Below are positions 45,983-58,100 of a stretch of DNA of 64,000 bases, piece after piece. Every line of letters begins with the position of its first letter. Position 1 is the stretch's first letter. The translations under genes were made by a program, and so were the position numbers. The notes below the pieces were generated by a model. The model made no database searches. It saw only the letters and a list, made by a program, of their open reading frames with translations, and was not told where the DNA came from. Source of the DNA: Uloborus plumipes (taxonomy: Eukaryota > Arthropoda > Arachnida > Araneae > Uloboridae); assembly GCA_038373865.1 (NCBI GenBank), contig JAXGGA010002168.1, forward strand, positions 1-64,000, read 5' to 3'.

Positions 45983-46187
45983 ACTTCAGGGTCCCCCGTA
46001 CCTGTCACAACTCGCGTTTGGACGGGGATGGGGCCCTGAAGAGCGCTCTGTATTTTTTTTTTTTTTTTTTAATGATCCAGACCAGAAGCCGAACGAACAC
46101 CTTGTATAGTAACCCCAGAGATATCGATACATTGGAGGACTTTGTGACCACGACCCTTATTTAACGTCCCTCCGCCACCATAGTTTG
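45983..46187 (-). mobile_element. head-less copy of the cccgatcgg SINE family, minus strand
   Basis: The reverse complement matches the bodies of the SINEs at 55189 and 62097: gtcacaaagtcctccaa, acagagcgctcttcaggg and ggtacgggggaccctg. The tRNA-like head is missing and an A run is inserted (T run at 46051-46070 on +). Confidence 0.7.
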
Positions 46188-46692
46188 ACTTTTTCGACCT
46201 AGTAATTAACGAATGTTAGTTCTAAAACTTAAAAAAAAAAAACTGACGTCTGGCGGTGATTTTATATAAAATTTAAATCATATTTTTAAATTCTATGAAT
46301 GCCACAACGCTTAGTTAAAAATGTAATCGCTAGATGTTTCAATTATTTCCAATACAAAAAATATGATTCTGAGCTACATGTGTATATGATGAGCTATCTT
46401 TATCTAGGGGAAAGCGGGGCAACCACGGAAAATTTTCAAAAATGGCCCGCTAGTCAAAAAGTTTGGAGACCCCTGGCTTAAACGTGTCACTGAGATAATG
46501 AAAAGTTTTTATTTAACTAAAAAAACCCAAAAAGCATAAGGATGTTTCATTTCGAAATTTTAATCATTGTTTACGAAGAAAGAACATAATATTCTTCAAA
46601 GTCCTTTTTGTCACTCCCCTTTATTCCCCTTTATTTTACAAATGTATGAAAGAACTGCTAAGGAGCATTCCAACGAAATAAAAAAGATTTAC

Positions 46693-46717
46693 CTTTTATG
46701 CTATGCTGCTAGCGAGT
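46693..46717 (-). other. 5'-UTR exon of the thyroglobulin-domain gene
   Basis: Sequence downstream of the TATA box ends aaaag|gtaaat, a fair donor (46692). With acceptor 45208 this gives a 1.5-kb 5'-UTR intron. The transcription start near 46717 is inferred from a tcactc initiator-like motif. Confidence 0.45.
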
Positions 46718-46744
46718 GAGTAATAAACTTTCAAAAAGCCGGAA

Positions 46745-46752
46745 TTTTTATA
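46745..46752 (-). promoter_or_regulatory. TATA box of the thyroglobulin-domain gene
   Basis: TATAAAAA on the minus strand, about 35 bases before the tcactc initiator-like motif and just ahead of the short non-coding exon. A TATA box fits a strongly expressed secretory-gland gene. Based on motif and position only. Confidence 0.5.
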
Positions 46753-47325
46753 GGTCTTCTGCCGACGAAACTAAACAGGTGTACAGGTTATCTCCTGTCT
46801 ACAAATCAAAACACATGTTTTTTTCTGTAGACACTTGAGCAAACGATTAAAGGACGCTTCGTGATAACTGCTCTCATGTGGTCTTACAGATAAACCGTAT
46901 AACTGTAGGGAAAGGGGATAAGGGTGATATGAGTTACTCTAATGGAGCTTGTCTAATAATTTATGCAACTGGGTCATGGCCATGGTACAATTCATGTCTG
47001 ATATTTTTCAATTTTTGAAAAATCAACTTTAATAATTACCCTCAATTAATCATACTTTCTTAAAAATTAATTTTCCGTTTAGTTGTACATAATCAAGTAT
47101 GAATGGTAAATGAAGCTTCTTTGCTCTTTTAAATCAAACTAAATGAGAGAGAAATATTTAAGTATTAAATTATTTTTCCCGTATGATAAGTCATTAATTT
47201 TTTAGTTATTTTCTTTAAAAATACATGATTTTTTAATGCTATGTATATTTTTTTGGAAAAAATATGGGGCTACTTAGGAATATGAGGCCTTTGGCTCAGG
47301 CCTATAATTGGTCTGTGCGCATGGG

Positions 47326-47780
47326 CGCCCATATGCGAAATTTTAGGTGGAGGCTCAGATGTTTTCCCCATAGTTAACAGTTAAAAGATTTCTTTTTTTA
47401 AGTTTCTTAGCTAAAGCAAGTTCAGCGCAGGTTTGAGTTATTAAAATTTGACAGTTTTAATAACTTACTCATTCATGACTAAAGGTTTTTGTCTATGAAA
47501 AAGTACTAAAAGCAAGGAAGTACTAATTTCTATTAGGGGGGCTTTAGCTCTCCACTTTCTCCCTCTAATGAGCGACCATGCTGTGCGACAATCAGCATGG
47601 GCGCCCATATACGAAAGTTTGGGGCGGGCTCAGATCTCAGACATTTTCCGTATGGCTTAGCCAACTATTTTCCCCCTGGAAAGCAATTTTAGTGCAGATT
47701 AGAGTTATTAAAAGTTGACATTTTTAATAACTTATTCATTAATGAATGAAGAAGAAATGATTTTATATTTTTGTCTATAA
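47326..47780. repeat. two diverged direct repeats starting gcatgggcgcccatat
   Basis: About 47329-47480 and 47596-47745 share gcatgggcgcccatat-cgaaa at the start and gagttattaaaa-ttgaca...ttaataactta at the end. Likely two copies of one element or a local duplication. Confidence 0.5.
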
Positions 47781-47784
47781 AATA

Positions 47785-48310
47785 CACTGCAGAAAAATAA
47801 ATTGTTGTTTTTACAGCATAATACCGAAAGCAGAGGAATCAATTTAAAACTAAAAGCACAGTAATAAACTGCAAAACTAGCTATTTTACAGTTTATTACT
47901 GTAGAACTAGCAATTTTACATAAAGCAATGAGTAACCGCCCCTAAGCAAGGGTTAAGGCATAGCAATTTTACAGTTTATTACTGTAAAATTAGCAATTTT
48001 ACAGCTTATTACTGTAAAACTAGCAATTTTACAGTTTATTACTGTAAAACTAGCAATTTTACAGTTTATTACTGTAAAATTAGCAATTTTACAGTTTATT
48101 ACCATAAAATTAGCTGTATTATACTGTAAAAATGACAGTGTAATACTGCAGCAGAGGTTACAGTTTGAAACTGTAAAACTCACACTAATAAACTGTAAAA
48201 TTGGCAATTTTACAGTTTATTACTGTAAGCTAGCAATTTTATAGTGCATTACTGTAAAATTACTATAAAACTAGCTGTAACTTACTGTAAAAACATCTAT
48301 TTTTACGGTG
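47785..48310. mobile_element. MITE built of ~30-bp TACAGT-type tandem repeats
   Basis: Inverted ends (cactgcagaaaaata / inverse of caccgtaaaaataga) with TA on both sides. The interior is about a dozen units of ttactgtaaaactagcaattttacagtt and variants. Each unit is itself a near palindrome (actgtaaaa..ttttacagt). Confidence 0.6.
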
Positions 48311-48983
48311 TATAATAAGTCAATAATTTTACATTTTTTGCTTCAAAAATTTTATATACAGCTTCGAAAACGAACTGTTCTAAAAGGGGTTCCACTTATC
48401 CGAACCATCGAATGAATTAGGTGATACAGTGCCCGCCACTAATAAAATGAGCCGCTTTATGAAATCAAATCTGGAAGAACAGAATCATTACTATATCAAA
48501 ATATGTCAAAAACATCCTTTAATAAAATTATTAGTGAAGTTTTATAAAATCAAGTTTTTGGAGACTATGTAAAAAACGGGTCCGGGGGGGGGGGGCACTC
48601 TCTTTCTTATCTGAATAAAACGAGAATTTTCTTTCTCTTCAAGACTTCAAGAAAACAGAGGTTCAGTTTGAGTATAAATCGTTCGCTAGAAAAACGTGCC
48701 TAAACGTCAAGATTTAAGAATGATTTTTTTCTTTTATTATTCTGCTTCTCAAACAACGATGAGTCAATATTTCAAAACCCTTGTGTAATTTTAAAAATGT
48801 ACTTTTTACATATGAGTTAAATTCGAATTGTGTTTTAATTAACTTGATTTTATTATCTATATTTAAAATCAAGTTTTTTATTTTGTTTTCACTTTAAAAC
48901 CTTTTCTTATTGTAATTTTATATATGTCGGTTTATAAAATCATCCGTCTAATGGAATCAAGTGTCCTTGTCACAAATATGATT

Positions 48984-49558
48984 TTAACCCATTAATGCCT
49001 AGCGTCCTTTTTTTAGGGACGGTCCATTGACTGGTGGGTTTTAATAAATAAAAAAATAAAATAGGGACGGTCCAAAAAAGGGTCTGAATTTCCCCAAAAT
49101 GAATATTTCAACCAAATAATAGTGTTCAATGAGTACCTTGGTATTGTTTCAATTCGTTATTAACAGATTGCAGCACATAACCATTGTAAAGTGTGTTATG
49201 TGGCAGTTTTAATATGATCTTTATCTTTATCAAAAATCACTTCGTTCACCATCTCAAGAAAAAAAAACTAAGTTTTCAAAGTTATTCACAGTTTCGCAGT
49301 TTATGTTAATTGATGATTTTATTTCTTCTGATAAAATGTCTTTTTAAGTATTATATCGAAGGCAGAAAAAATTTTTAGTAAAAAAAGTATGTACTCTCTG
49401 GGGTCTATCGTATTTTTAAAGGACGATTTTTCTTTCCTTAATAAAAAAAAAAAAATTTACATAATATTTTTTTATTATTTTTCCTGTCCATTAAACACTG
49501 TTTGTAACCAGTATACAAAATATCTTTGGAAAAAAAATGTCAGGCATTAATGGGTTAA
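48984..49558. mobile_element. piggyBac-type MITE
   Basis: TTAACCCATTAATGCCTAGC and AGGCATTAATGGGTTAA form inverted ends on TTAA. The subterminal word agggacggtcc occurs twice near the left end. Confidence 0.75.
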
Positions 49559-49639
49559 TAATCAGCGGGTACTGTACCGAAAAATATTCCAACAGTACAA
49601 AATTCGACCTTCCATTTTGCAGTTACACAGTCCGCCTCA

Positions 49640-49915
49640 TTCTAAGCAATTTATGCAAAACCATGCACGGGTTCTGTTTAGTGTGTGAAAAGCCGCGGCA
49701 CCTCGGGGAACTGGCCATATGCGGTTGCGTTCTTTTTCATGTCTCCCAGGGATACGACACCAACCAAAACAATCGCCCGCTGCCGGACGGCGCGCGTTCG
49801 ATCGAAAAGGCGGGAAGCCGGACCACTGCCTCGGAACGTGCCGGACTGGACATGAATCACGCGAGGTAGCCTTGGAGTTGAAATGGAATCCGGGCGGCCC
49901 CTGAATTGTGGTACA
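49640..49915. other. CpG-rich island of unknown nature
   Basis: A sharply bounded GC- and CpG-rich stretch (gccgcggcac, ggacggcgcgcg) in AT-rich intergenic DNA. A 110-codon frame crosses it but starts inside the MITE end and shows no family motif. A small promoter or recently moved-in DNA are both possible. Confidence 0.4.
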
Positions 49916-49968
49916 AGGAACAGAGGGTAGGTAGAAATAAGGATTTTTTAAAGTGTGAATGAATTCTA

Positions 49969-50838
49969 CCCTGTAAAAAATGAATGTTGTTTTTACAGTA
50001 TAATACAGCTAATTTTATAGTAATAAACTGCAAAAGTTGATATTTTTACAGGAATAAACTGTAAAATTTCTACTTTTACAGTACTAAACTGTAAAAATGC
50101 TAATTTTACAGTAATGAACTGTAACCAGGGGCGGCAATTCAGCATTTCGTTTGAGGGGGCGAGTTTGTTAACTACGAATCTAATCAGTATGGAATGAAAT
50201 ACATTTGGTAAAAATGAAACGATCGTAAAATGTATTAAATCTTAAGAAAAATAATTCATTTAAACAATGTACAGTAGCTTGATAAATTCAAAAATTCATA
50301 TGAGGAACTGAGAAAATTTCAAGATTTCTCATTTATGTACATTTTACGTGATTACTGATGGTTTAAACGATGCAAAACTTCATTACGTTCGTGTTTATAA
50401 CTGTTTGTGTTAAAATTTCTTCACTTTCGTCAACTATTATTGAGAATGAGTGAGCTTTTTTATTTCCTTTTACGTATGAACATTGATTTTTGATACATAC
50501 AAATTGAGTTTATACGTTTCTTATTTCTGCGCAAAAAATTTGGGGGTGCGACTCTTGCCCCTCTTATTTGCCACCCCTGACTGCAACATTGCTAATTTAA
50601 CAGTTTATTACCGTGCATTTTTCAGTTTTAAACGGGGACCTTTCTGCTGCCAGTATTATACTGTTGTACTTGCAACATAATACAGCAAAATTTTACGACA
50701 ATGAACAATTTCCAACTTTACAGTAAGAAACTGTAAAATTGCTAGTTTTACAATTTATGGCTGAGCATTTTTCAATTTTAAATTGGATCTACGGCTGCCA
50801 GTATTATACTGTAAAAACAACAGTTCCTTTTTGAAGTG
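49969..50838. mobile_element. second TACAGT-repeat MITE, interrupted by a hAT MITE
   Basis: TA-flanked, with repeats of aaactgtaaaa/ttttacagt as in the 47785 element and a matching subterminal tgttgtttttacagtataat at both ends. Split by 50126-50579. Confidence 0.6.
50126..50579. mobile_element. hAT MITE nested in the TACAGT-repeat element
   Basis: CAGGGGCGGCAA and TTGCCACCCCTG-type ends, 8-bp duplication actgtaac/actgcaac (one mismatch). Confidence 0.75.
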
Positions 50839-52498
50839 TATTATTCTATGAAATATCTGGGTAGGGGAATGTGGGGTAACGTGAAAAAGTTTTTTCAAGA
50901 TGAACAAATTTAAAATTTGTTTTGGATTTTTGCAGAACATCCAGAAACTACAATGTATTTTATAATAGAACTCTTTATTGTTTTCTATTTTTGACCAAAA
51001 ATGTTTACCTCCAAAAAAGGTGGAAATTTTTCCCTTTTACGGTCGAAGTGGAAAATAAACTTTTTCCAGCAAATGGAATCATTTTCTACATGGTTATTAA
51101 AAAGATTTTTCAACAAATAAATGAATAAACGTAAGAATGGATAAAACTAAAATAATAAATAAATGGGTGAGTAAACAAGTGAGTTAGTAAGAAATGAAGA
51201 ACGAATGAATAAATAAATGAACTAATAAATGAAGGAGCATAAATGGATTAATTAATAGATTAATGCATAAGTGATCTACTAAAAGAATGAATAAGAAAAT
51301 AAAATGAACTATTCTAGGTTGCCCACGTGCTCTTGATAAATTCAATTCAATATTTAAAATTCAAAATATGAGCTAAATAAGTATCACTGAACATTAATAG
51401 ATCTAAATTGATAATTGAATTATTAATTAATTTATTCTAAAAGTTGCCACGTCTATGCTCGTTTAATGTTATCAAATTAAGAAAAGAAAGAAAGAAATAC
51501 ATTTATGGACCAAAGCTCTTGCTAAATTTCAAAATTCTCCGATGCAGCAGTTTTTTTTTTTTTTTTTTTTTTTTGCGCTTTCAAGATTTTTAAATACTCA
51601 TTTTTATTGTAAAACATTATTTGAATAATGTTTTAATATCTGTTAGAACTATTTAGAGCACAAAATTTTGCGCCTTTTGTAGTTTTAGAAGAATATTTGG
51701 TCTTTTAAAAATTTCTTTTGACATTTGTTTCGGCAAAATTACTTTGAATTTCCTACAAAGAGCATTTCTACTTAAAAATTCTTGTTTTGTATCGCTTTCC
51801 AAATAATAATTTTTAACGATTTTTCAGAATGTAATTTGTTATTTTTAAGGCTTTCTTGCAGAGTAAATACAAATTGAATTTGAACAGCATACCATCCTTT
51901 TTTTTCTCTCTCTTTCTTTTAATTGTTGTGCCAATAAAAAAAAAATCTTCCTCAAGCTGCTCCTTTTGAATAGGCTCGTGACATTTATAACAAGTGTTTT
52001 CACTTTTGTACTTTGTTAGGAAATGTGAGTTCAAGAATTATGAAATTCTGAGAGTAAAAACAGACATTCATTTGTTGAACATGCTCCCCAAACCTGGGGA
52101 TTAGTCGTGTTTCCCCTTAGTACTCTGTAAAACTGGCTTTTTTGTTTACCACGCGGTATAGCAAGAAGTATTCTATACGGGTGCTTCACTCTTGACAAAA
52201 GTTAACCATTTATTAATTAAACTGATTTCCCTGATCTCGACCAACGGCACACTTTGGCCGATGGTTAAAGGACGGCCGATGTTTTTGCCAAGTTAGCATC
52301 AGCCGCCGATGCCGATGGCCGGTGGAATAACCGATGGAAAAAAATAATAAATGGCTGCTGAAATGTGCGTTTTAAACATTTTTTAGGAACAAAAAATGGT
52401 TCAGTATATTGAGAAACCTATGCTAGTTAGAGTTTTAATAAAAATGACTGGGTATATAAATGTGATAGTAAGATAGGGGCCGTCGACATATTTACAAT
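50839..52498. other. intergenic AT-rich DNA
   Basis: No gene. aatgaataaa-type simple repeats at about 51110-51300, a T run near 51550-51575, and a gccgatgg-rich patch at 52215-52340 related to those in SLC35E3 intron 4. Confidence 0.5.
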
Positions 52499-52500
52499 TA

Positions 52501-52918
52501 TCCCAAGTAGCATCAACTCATCGGATTTTGCTCGGCCGATCATCGAACTCCTCGTAAACTGATCTCATAACGCACGATGACATCGTTCCGATCAGTATCC
52601 GAGCACGGTTTTCGATGAGCTACTTTTCATCGGAAAGCGATATCCTTCCGATCAACTTTCCCGATGAAAATAAGCCGAGCATCCAAAATTGATCCTGAAT
52701 TCATCGGCACGAAACTGCACTGCTTGTAAATTGCTCCAAATCTCATCGTATTTCGAGCAAAACTCATCGGATTTCACTGCTCGGATTCTGTTTGGCCGAT
52801 AAGACATATTGGAGCAATTCGCGATGAGAACTCATCGAATCCGATCATCGGCCAATGAGAATTTCATCGGGTTTCGATGAATGGCCGATCATCGGCCGAT
52901 GAGATTATGCTGCTAGGG
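52501..52918. mobile_element. MITE dense in CATCGG/CCGATG words
   Basis: Inverted ends (tcccaagtagcatcaactca / inverse of ccctagcagcataatctca) with TA on both sides. More than a dozen catcgg/ccgatg words, several as atcggccgat palindromes, fill the interior. Confidence 0.6.
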
Positions 52919-53054
52919 TATATGTTTCAATAGGAATATCATACAGAAAATCATAGAAAAGTAGAGAAAAATGCGTAAGCAGCCGAAATATGCTTCTAGT
53001 AGAAAGATAAGGTAAAAGAAGGGGGAGGAGTTAAAGGAGCTGAGGACACAACAT

Positions 53055-53230
53055 GAGAGCTGTGACAGAACTGCTCTGTTCTCTCACAGCTTTCATGCTG
53101 TGTGCTGAGCTTTTTGCGCTGATGAAGAGACTCCATTGTAGCCTCGAAATAGCTATTTGCTGTACTTTCTACAGAGTTGGTGCTTTATTTACGTTGGTTT
53201 TTAACTTCAATTATATTTTAGCACAAAGCT
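53055..53230 (+). mobile_element. Penelope-like 3'-end fragment
   Basis: A hammerhead-like motif (53115-53160) is followed by tgtactttctacag..acgttggtttttaac, echoing the tgcagtatccctg..acgttgttatttt that follows the motif in the dimer at 15204. A preceding hairpin agctgtga..tcacagct lies at 53059-53093. No coding part; limits approximate. Confidence 0.45.
53115..53160 (+). ncRNA. hammerhead ribozyme-like motif with canonical core
   Basis: Core CTGATGA 53119-53125, one extra A, helix II GAGACT/AGCCTC (one A.C mismatch, loop 53133-53139), GAAA 53146-53149, very short helix III (AT..AT around AGCT), then T, and TGC (53158-53160) pairing with GCG (53116-53118) as a weak helix I. It has C3-G8 where the other elements have U3-A8. 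Confidence 0.55.
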
Positions 53231-54961
53231 TATTTGATAATTTTTCATTTAACATGTAAGAGATGCTTATAACATAAAAGAGTAAAAAATTACGAGTGAG
53301 ATCGGACAAAGCTTGGCAAACGTTCCCAAAATCGATGTAGCTGAAATTTAAAACTGATTTTTTTTTAATATATATAAAATGCTCTAATAAGCAAGATCAA
53401 AAATTCCATTAAAATGAAAATTTATCCATAAAATAATTGAATGAAGTCAAATAAGAGGTAAAGTAATCCACCAAACAAACCTATCAAGTCATTAAAAAAT
53501 AGTAAACATTTCATGAAATAGAAAATTGGAATTTGAGAAGCAAAAATGGCAACGGCAATTCCAGCAATGGGAAATTTTTCGGCAGTTCGGTTTGTTCCAT
53601 GCTGTAATGATTTCCCCGAAAATACTTTAGCCTTTTGCATAAAAAGGACCTTGTAGTTTCTCAAGTTCTAGTAAAATCGGAGTTAGTATATTTTTACATT
53701 TTAATTTGTAAGTACGTTCTTCTTATTATAAAAAGCCTTCTATAACATAAATAATTTAGTGCATATTTCGATGATTGGGAGTTGGGAGCTTGCGAGCGGT
53801 CTCAGAATTACGGAAAATAATTATTTCGTTCTGGCAATACCAGTGAGACCGAAATAACATTGGCCCCTAATATTTGGAGCCAAAAGGCTTGGTGAGAATT
53901 CGAAACGATGGCGAACTCCCAGCTATTGAAATCTTCCCAAAATTAAATTTAACATGTCTTCTCTAATCATTGAAAATGTCAGTATTTTTCAAAAGAAACT
54001 TCATGTATCACGTTTCACGTATTACTTTCGTTAAATAAGAATTCATTACCACGAAATTTAGATTTTGCCATGGTCGCCAAATGTTCAGCAATGTTCTTAA
54101 TTTTGATAGCATCAAGTTGTAGAGAATCATTAAGGGAATATTTTGATTGTTGGAATTCTCGCCATTTTTTTCTTCAATTCTCATCGATTCATTTTGACGC
54201 CAAGCACTAGGCAATACTGTATTTCTGATGCAACTGATATTTTCATAATAAAACGATTATTATTGCTCAAAATTTGTCATCTACGTCAAAATCCAAATTA
54301 TTGAAAATTCGCTAACATCGGCAAGGCAGATAAATAGCGCCTAACCATCCATGTGAAAAACAAATTAGTAACGATTTGATAATTGTTCCGTTATGGCAGC
54401 TATTGGCGTTAGGAAGATATCGACAACTGATATTCTTCGTACCAACGTACTCCAAATTGTTTTCGGCCTTGTTATTTCCAAAGTAAAGTGATAGTTAGTA
54501 AATATTTAGTAATTGGGCAGAAATCTACATAGTCGAATAGCCACCTGAAATCTTCCGAGAAATTCTTCTGACGTGGATTATGATAAACTGGCTTTCTATA
54601 AATTTCTACACTTTTAGAACCCCCACAAAAAAAAAGAAAGAAACAAAAATCACCTACATAAATGCGCATTGATTGAGTGATACAAAAAAAAAAAGAAAAA
54701 AAAAATGTCAAATTGAGTTTATCACCCTATAAACGTGTGTATCCGTCAGACCATCAATCCGAAAGAGTGCTCCTACTCCTAAGTGATTTTACATCGAAAT
54801 AAAGTACGAATTATACATTATACTTCGTTCGGAATAGTACAGTTACGACGTATTAAAAAATAAATAAATAAAACTATTCACATGTCGCAGAAAAAATATA
54901 CATTCATTCATTAAAAAAAAAAAAATCGTTATTTATTAATTTCTTTATCTCCCTGTGCCAG
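53231..54961. other. intergenic DNA upstream of PPP1R42-like gene
   Basis: No gene recognised. Imperfect inverted patches gattgggagttggg (53774) and gcgaactcccagc (53914) may bound a short worn element. Confidence 0.4.
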
Positions 54962-55003
54962 CAACCGGATTCTGATGAGAGACATGAAGAAAGCGCGCGT
55001 AAG

Positions 55004-55138
55004 ATGAAGATCAGCACCGAGCTCATCCTGCGCTGCTCCTCCAGACACCTGTTGGATCCGAGGAAGGGGGAAGGGGATGAAGCCATTCTGTCCAGGATCA
55101 CTCATCTGTATCTCCAAGAACAGCACATTCGGAACATC
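55004..55138 (+). CDS. PPP1R42: PPP1R42-like exon 1
   Basis: ATG at 55004, donor GTGAGT at 55139, 45 codons. The exon itself starts at 54962 after acceptor CCCTGTGCCAG, so an upstream 5'-UTR (or coding) exon exists. Confidence 0.8.
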
Positions 55139-58100
55139 GTGAGTAACATTTCAAGGAAGAAAATGATGTAAACTAGTGGTTTCCAACCGGGTCGTGGTAG
55201 CCCGATCGGCACGGCGTCGGACTCGTGACCGGAGGAACCCGGGTTCGGACCCAGCCGGTCAAAGATCCACTGTCTTAATTAATGGTGGCTGGGGGACGTT
55301 AAAAATGTCGTGGTCACAAAGTCCTCCAAGTGAAACGATTGCAGACTTTGTACCTGAAAAATAAAACATGAGGGACACAGCCGGGTCGCTGGCTGGCATC
55401 AGTGATTGATTAGACGACGAGAGACTCCCTATCTCCGGCTAGTTCCCTGAGAAGCCTGCGGGTAGAGCAGGGCGGGGAGTCTCGTTGGGTACCTCTGGGG
55501 GTGTTGTGCCAAGGGTTTGCTCGGCTCTTGGTCTGGTTCAAAAAGAACAGAGCGCTCTTCAGGGTCCTATCCCGGTTAAACCACGAGTTGTGGTAGGTAC
55601 GGGGGACCCTGGAGTGTGTGAAGTGGTTTCCAACCTGGGGACGATCGCTTCCAAAGGGGGACATAGATTGGTGAGGGTCAATGAGGAAACGATGAACAAT
55701 TAAAAGACAAAATAATAACTATAAAAAGTCAGCTAATATCGAAATTGAAATCGTATACGAAACGGATTGCTAAGAGTTCAAACAAGGAATCCTAAGTTAA
55801 AAACAGAAACTATTAAAGTTCAGAAACCACCTCCTCACACCGCGGTTGAACCTTAAGAAATATATTTCACAGCATTCATCGGCAACAAAAGAAAAATCCC
55901 CCCGCCCCTTTTTTGCAATAAGTTTTTTTGTAATTTGTCAGTGTTTTTAATTCCTCTAGATTCTAATTTAAAAAAGGAAATATTTTCATAAAAATGTACT
56001 TCTGTTTTGAAAAGGTACTTCAAGATCAACTTTAGTTAAGTTTATCCTTCAAATACCTATCAACTCGTTTTGGGGGAAAAAAACTGTAAAAAAATATTAT
56101 TATTATTATTATTATTAGTTTAAGAGTGATTGGACAAAATTGTTTTATTGCATGCATCTTCAAATAAAACATTATTTTCCCTCAAATAAAACAATAGAAA
56201 ATTTGGCGTTTATATTTTCAATAATATTGATACTCACTAACAAGCCCGAAACTGCAGTCCATGGATCGAACTGAACGAGTTGGCGGTGTATTGCATGTTC
56301 TTGCCTTAGCCCTTGCTTAGAGGCGGTTACTCACTGCTAAATTTATGATTCTTTCGGAAGAAAGGAAGGGGGAAGGTGATAAGTCACCCACTATAGTGGG
56401 ACGGGGGTAATAGGTGTCGGTCAACCACTAGAGGGGGGGGGGCTGATGAGCCCAAAAAAGATTCAGAACCGCTGACTTAGTATTTTTAACTTCGTACTAG
56501 ACACCAGTCTAGCCAGAAAAAATCTGGGGGAGGGGAGAGGGTTTAATCATAACAATCCTTGCATGTACATAAAATGCTGCATTAGAATTGGTAATACATG
56601 TGTTAAAACCAAAATTCTGGGAGGTTGACCCTAAGAACCCCTTCGTGGCGCCTCTGGGAGTTTTTCTTTCATAGACGACATTTTTCGTTTTCGATGTTAG
56701 CACCATCTACATGCCTTAAGCTAATAATAGTACAATTGGGGGAAAACTTGATGAGATAAGGATAAAAAATTAAAGGGAAATAATCTTTTAATTAGTTTTA
56801 AAAAACTAAAAAATATGCTTTTAGATGCATTTATAATGCATCAACATGTAATACAGTAATATAGTTTATATAATATATTTTAGCCTTTAGTATTAATAAT
56901 AGTACTAAATATATTACTTTTATCTTTGTAAAGAACGAAAATTTTATGTTTTATTCAGAGTTACATACAGGCAAACCAACAAGTGAAGCTAATAAAAGCG
57001 TATTAAAAAAGTCTATGCATTGATTTTAAACAGTTTTTTTTTTTTCGTTTATCAGAGCATAAAAACCCTTATATTCTCTTTTATTTCTTTCAGGAGAACT
57101 TGGAAAATTGTGAAAATCTGCTGGCTTTGTACTTATACGACAATCGAATTGAGCGAATAGAGAACTTGGAAGGCTTGAATCGATTAACCTGCTTGTATCT
57201 GCAAGGGAATCGCATCAAGACACTAGAGAACTTAAATAGCCTTAAACAGCTCACTGTTCTGTAAGTAAAATGCATCTTTTGGAGGTAAAAATAAGTTCGA
57301 AAATAACTCTAAGTGATCTTTCTTTTTCAATCTCTTGTGTTTTTTGTTGACTCATATAACGGTCCATCTGATTTTGAATGTGACAAAGCGGGTAGATACA
57401 CATAGGAAAATTCGTTCAGCGCAACTACCAATTCAACTGCAACTACAACTTTTCATTCGACTACCTACCAGAAATAGCATATCATGCACTGTAGAGTCTT
57501 ATGAACGTAACCAAGATGTGTCTTAACCGGCTGAATGGTTAAACGCGCATGTTATGAGAGCTCTCTGTGCGCGGCTCGGGGTTCGATCCTATCGTGTGTA
57601 GTTAAAATAACTTGCGAATTTGTGTTTGGCTGATTGGTAGTGGGGAAGCATGACCCTGACAAACATTAATGAAACGAATAATTGAAAGTAATCTTCTATC
57701 CTGATGAATGCTCTTCCTTCTTCTTTTTTCTTTTGATAAAGAGTTCTGGTGTAATCTTACACCGAAATTTGAAACGTTATGCTATGGTTACATTAGCATG
57801 ACGTAACCTTCTACAAGATCTGTGTTATTTTACACCCGATACATCGGTTAAGTTACTCCGTAGCAGTGGAGGCAGCACTGGAATTGCTGTAGTAAGATTA
57901 CACAATTTCTTTTACAGTGCAAGGATGTTTTCTGGCTGAAGTTAACTGGAAAGAAGAAGTTGCGGTTGAATTGGGAGTTGAATTACACGAATTTTCCTAT
58001 GCTTGATGACTGCTTAACAGGATCGGCCAACCTGAGGCTTGATATGCCTTAAGCATTGCATGGAGCTAACAGCAAAGATACTTTGCTAATAGAGTAGAAT

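Noticed and set aside
46400..46480. Complete hAT element
   Set aside because: Only one end (aagtttggagacccctg) is visible; no partner with a matching duplication was found.
47785..48310. CRISPR-like regular repeat array
   Set aside because: Repeats have no unique spacers, lie in a eukaryotic intergenic region and are bounded by inverted MITE ends.
49537..49869. 110-codon open frame as a gene
   Set aside because: It begins inside the piggyBac MITE end, has no domain, splice context or poly(A) support, and its second half just follows a CpG-rich island.
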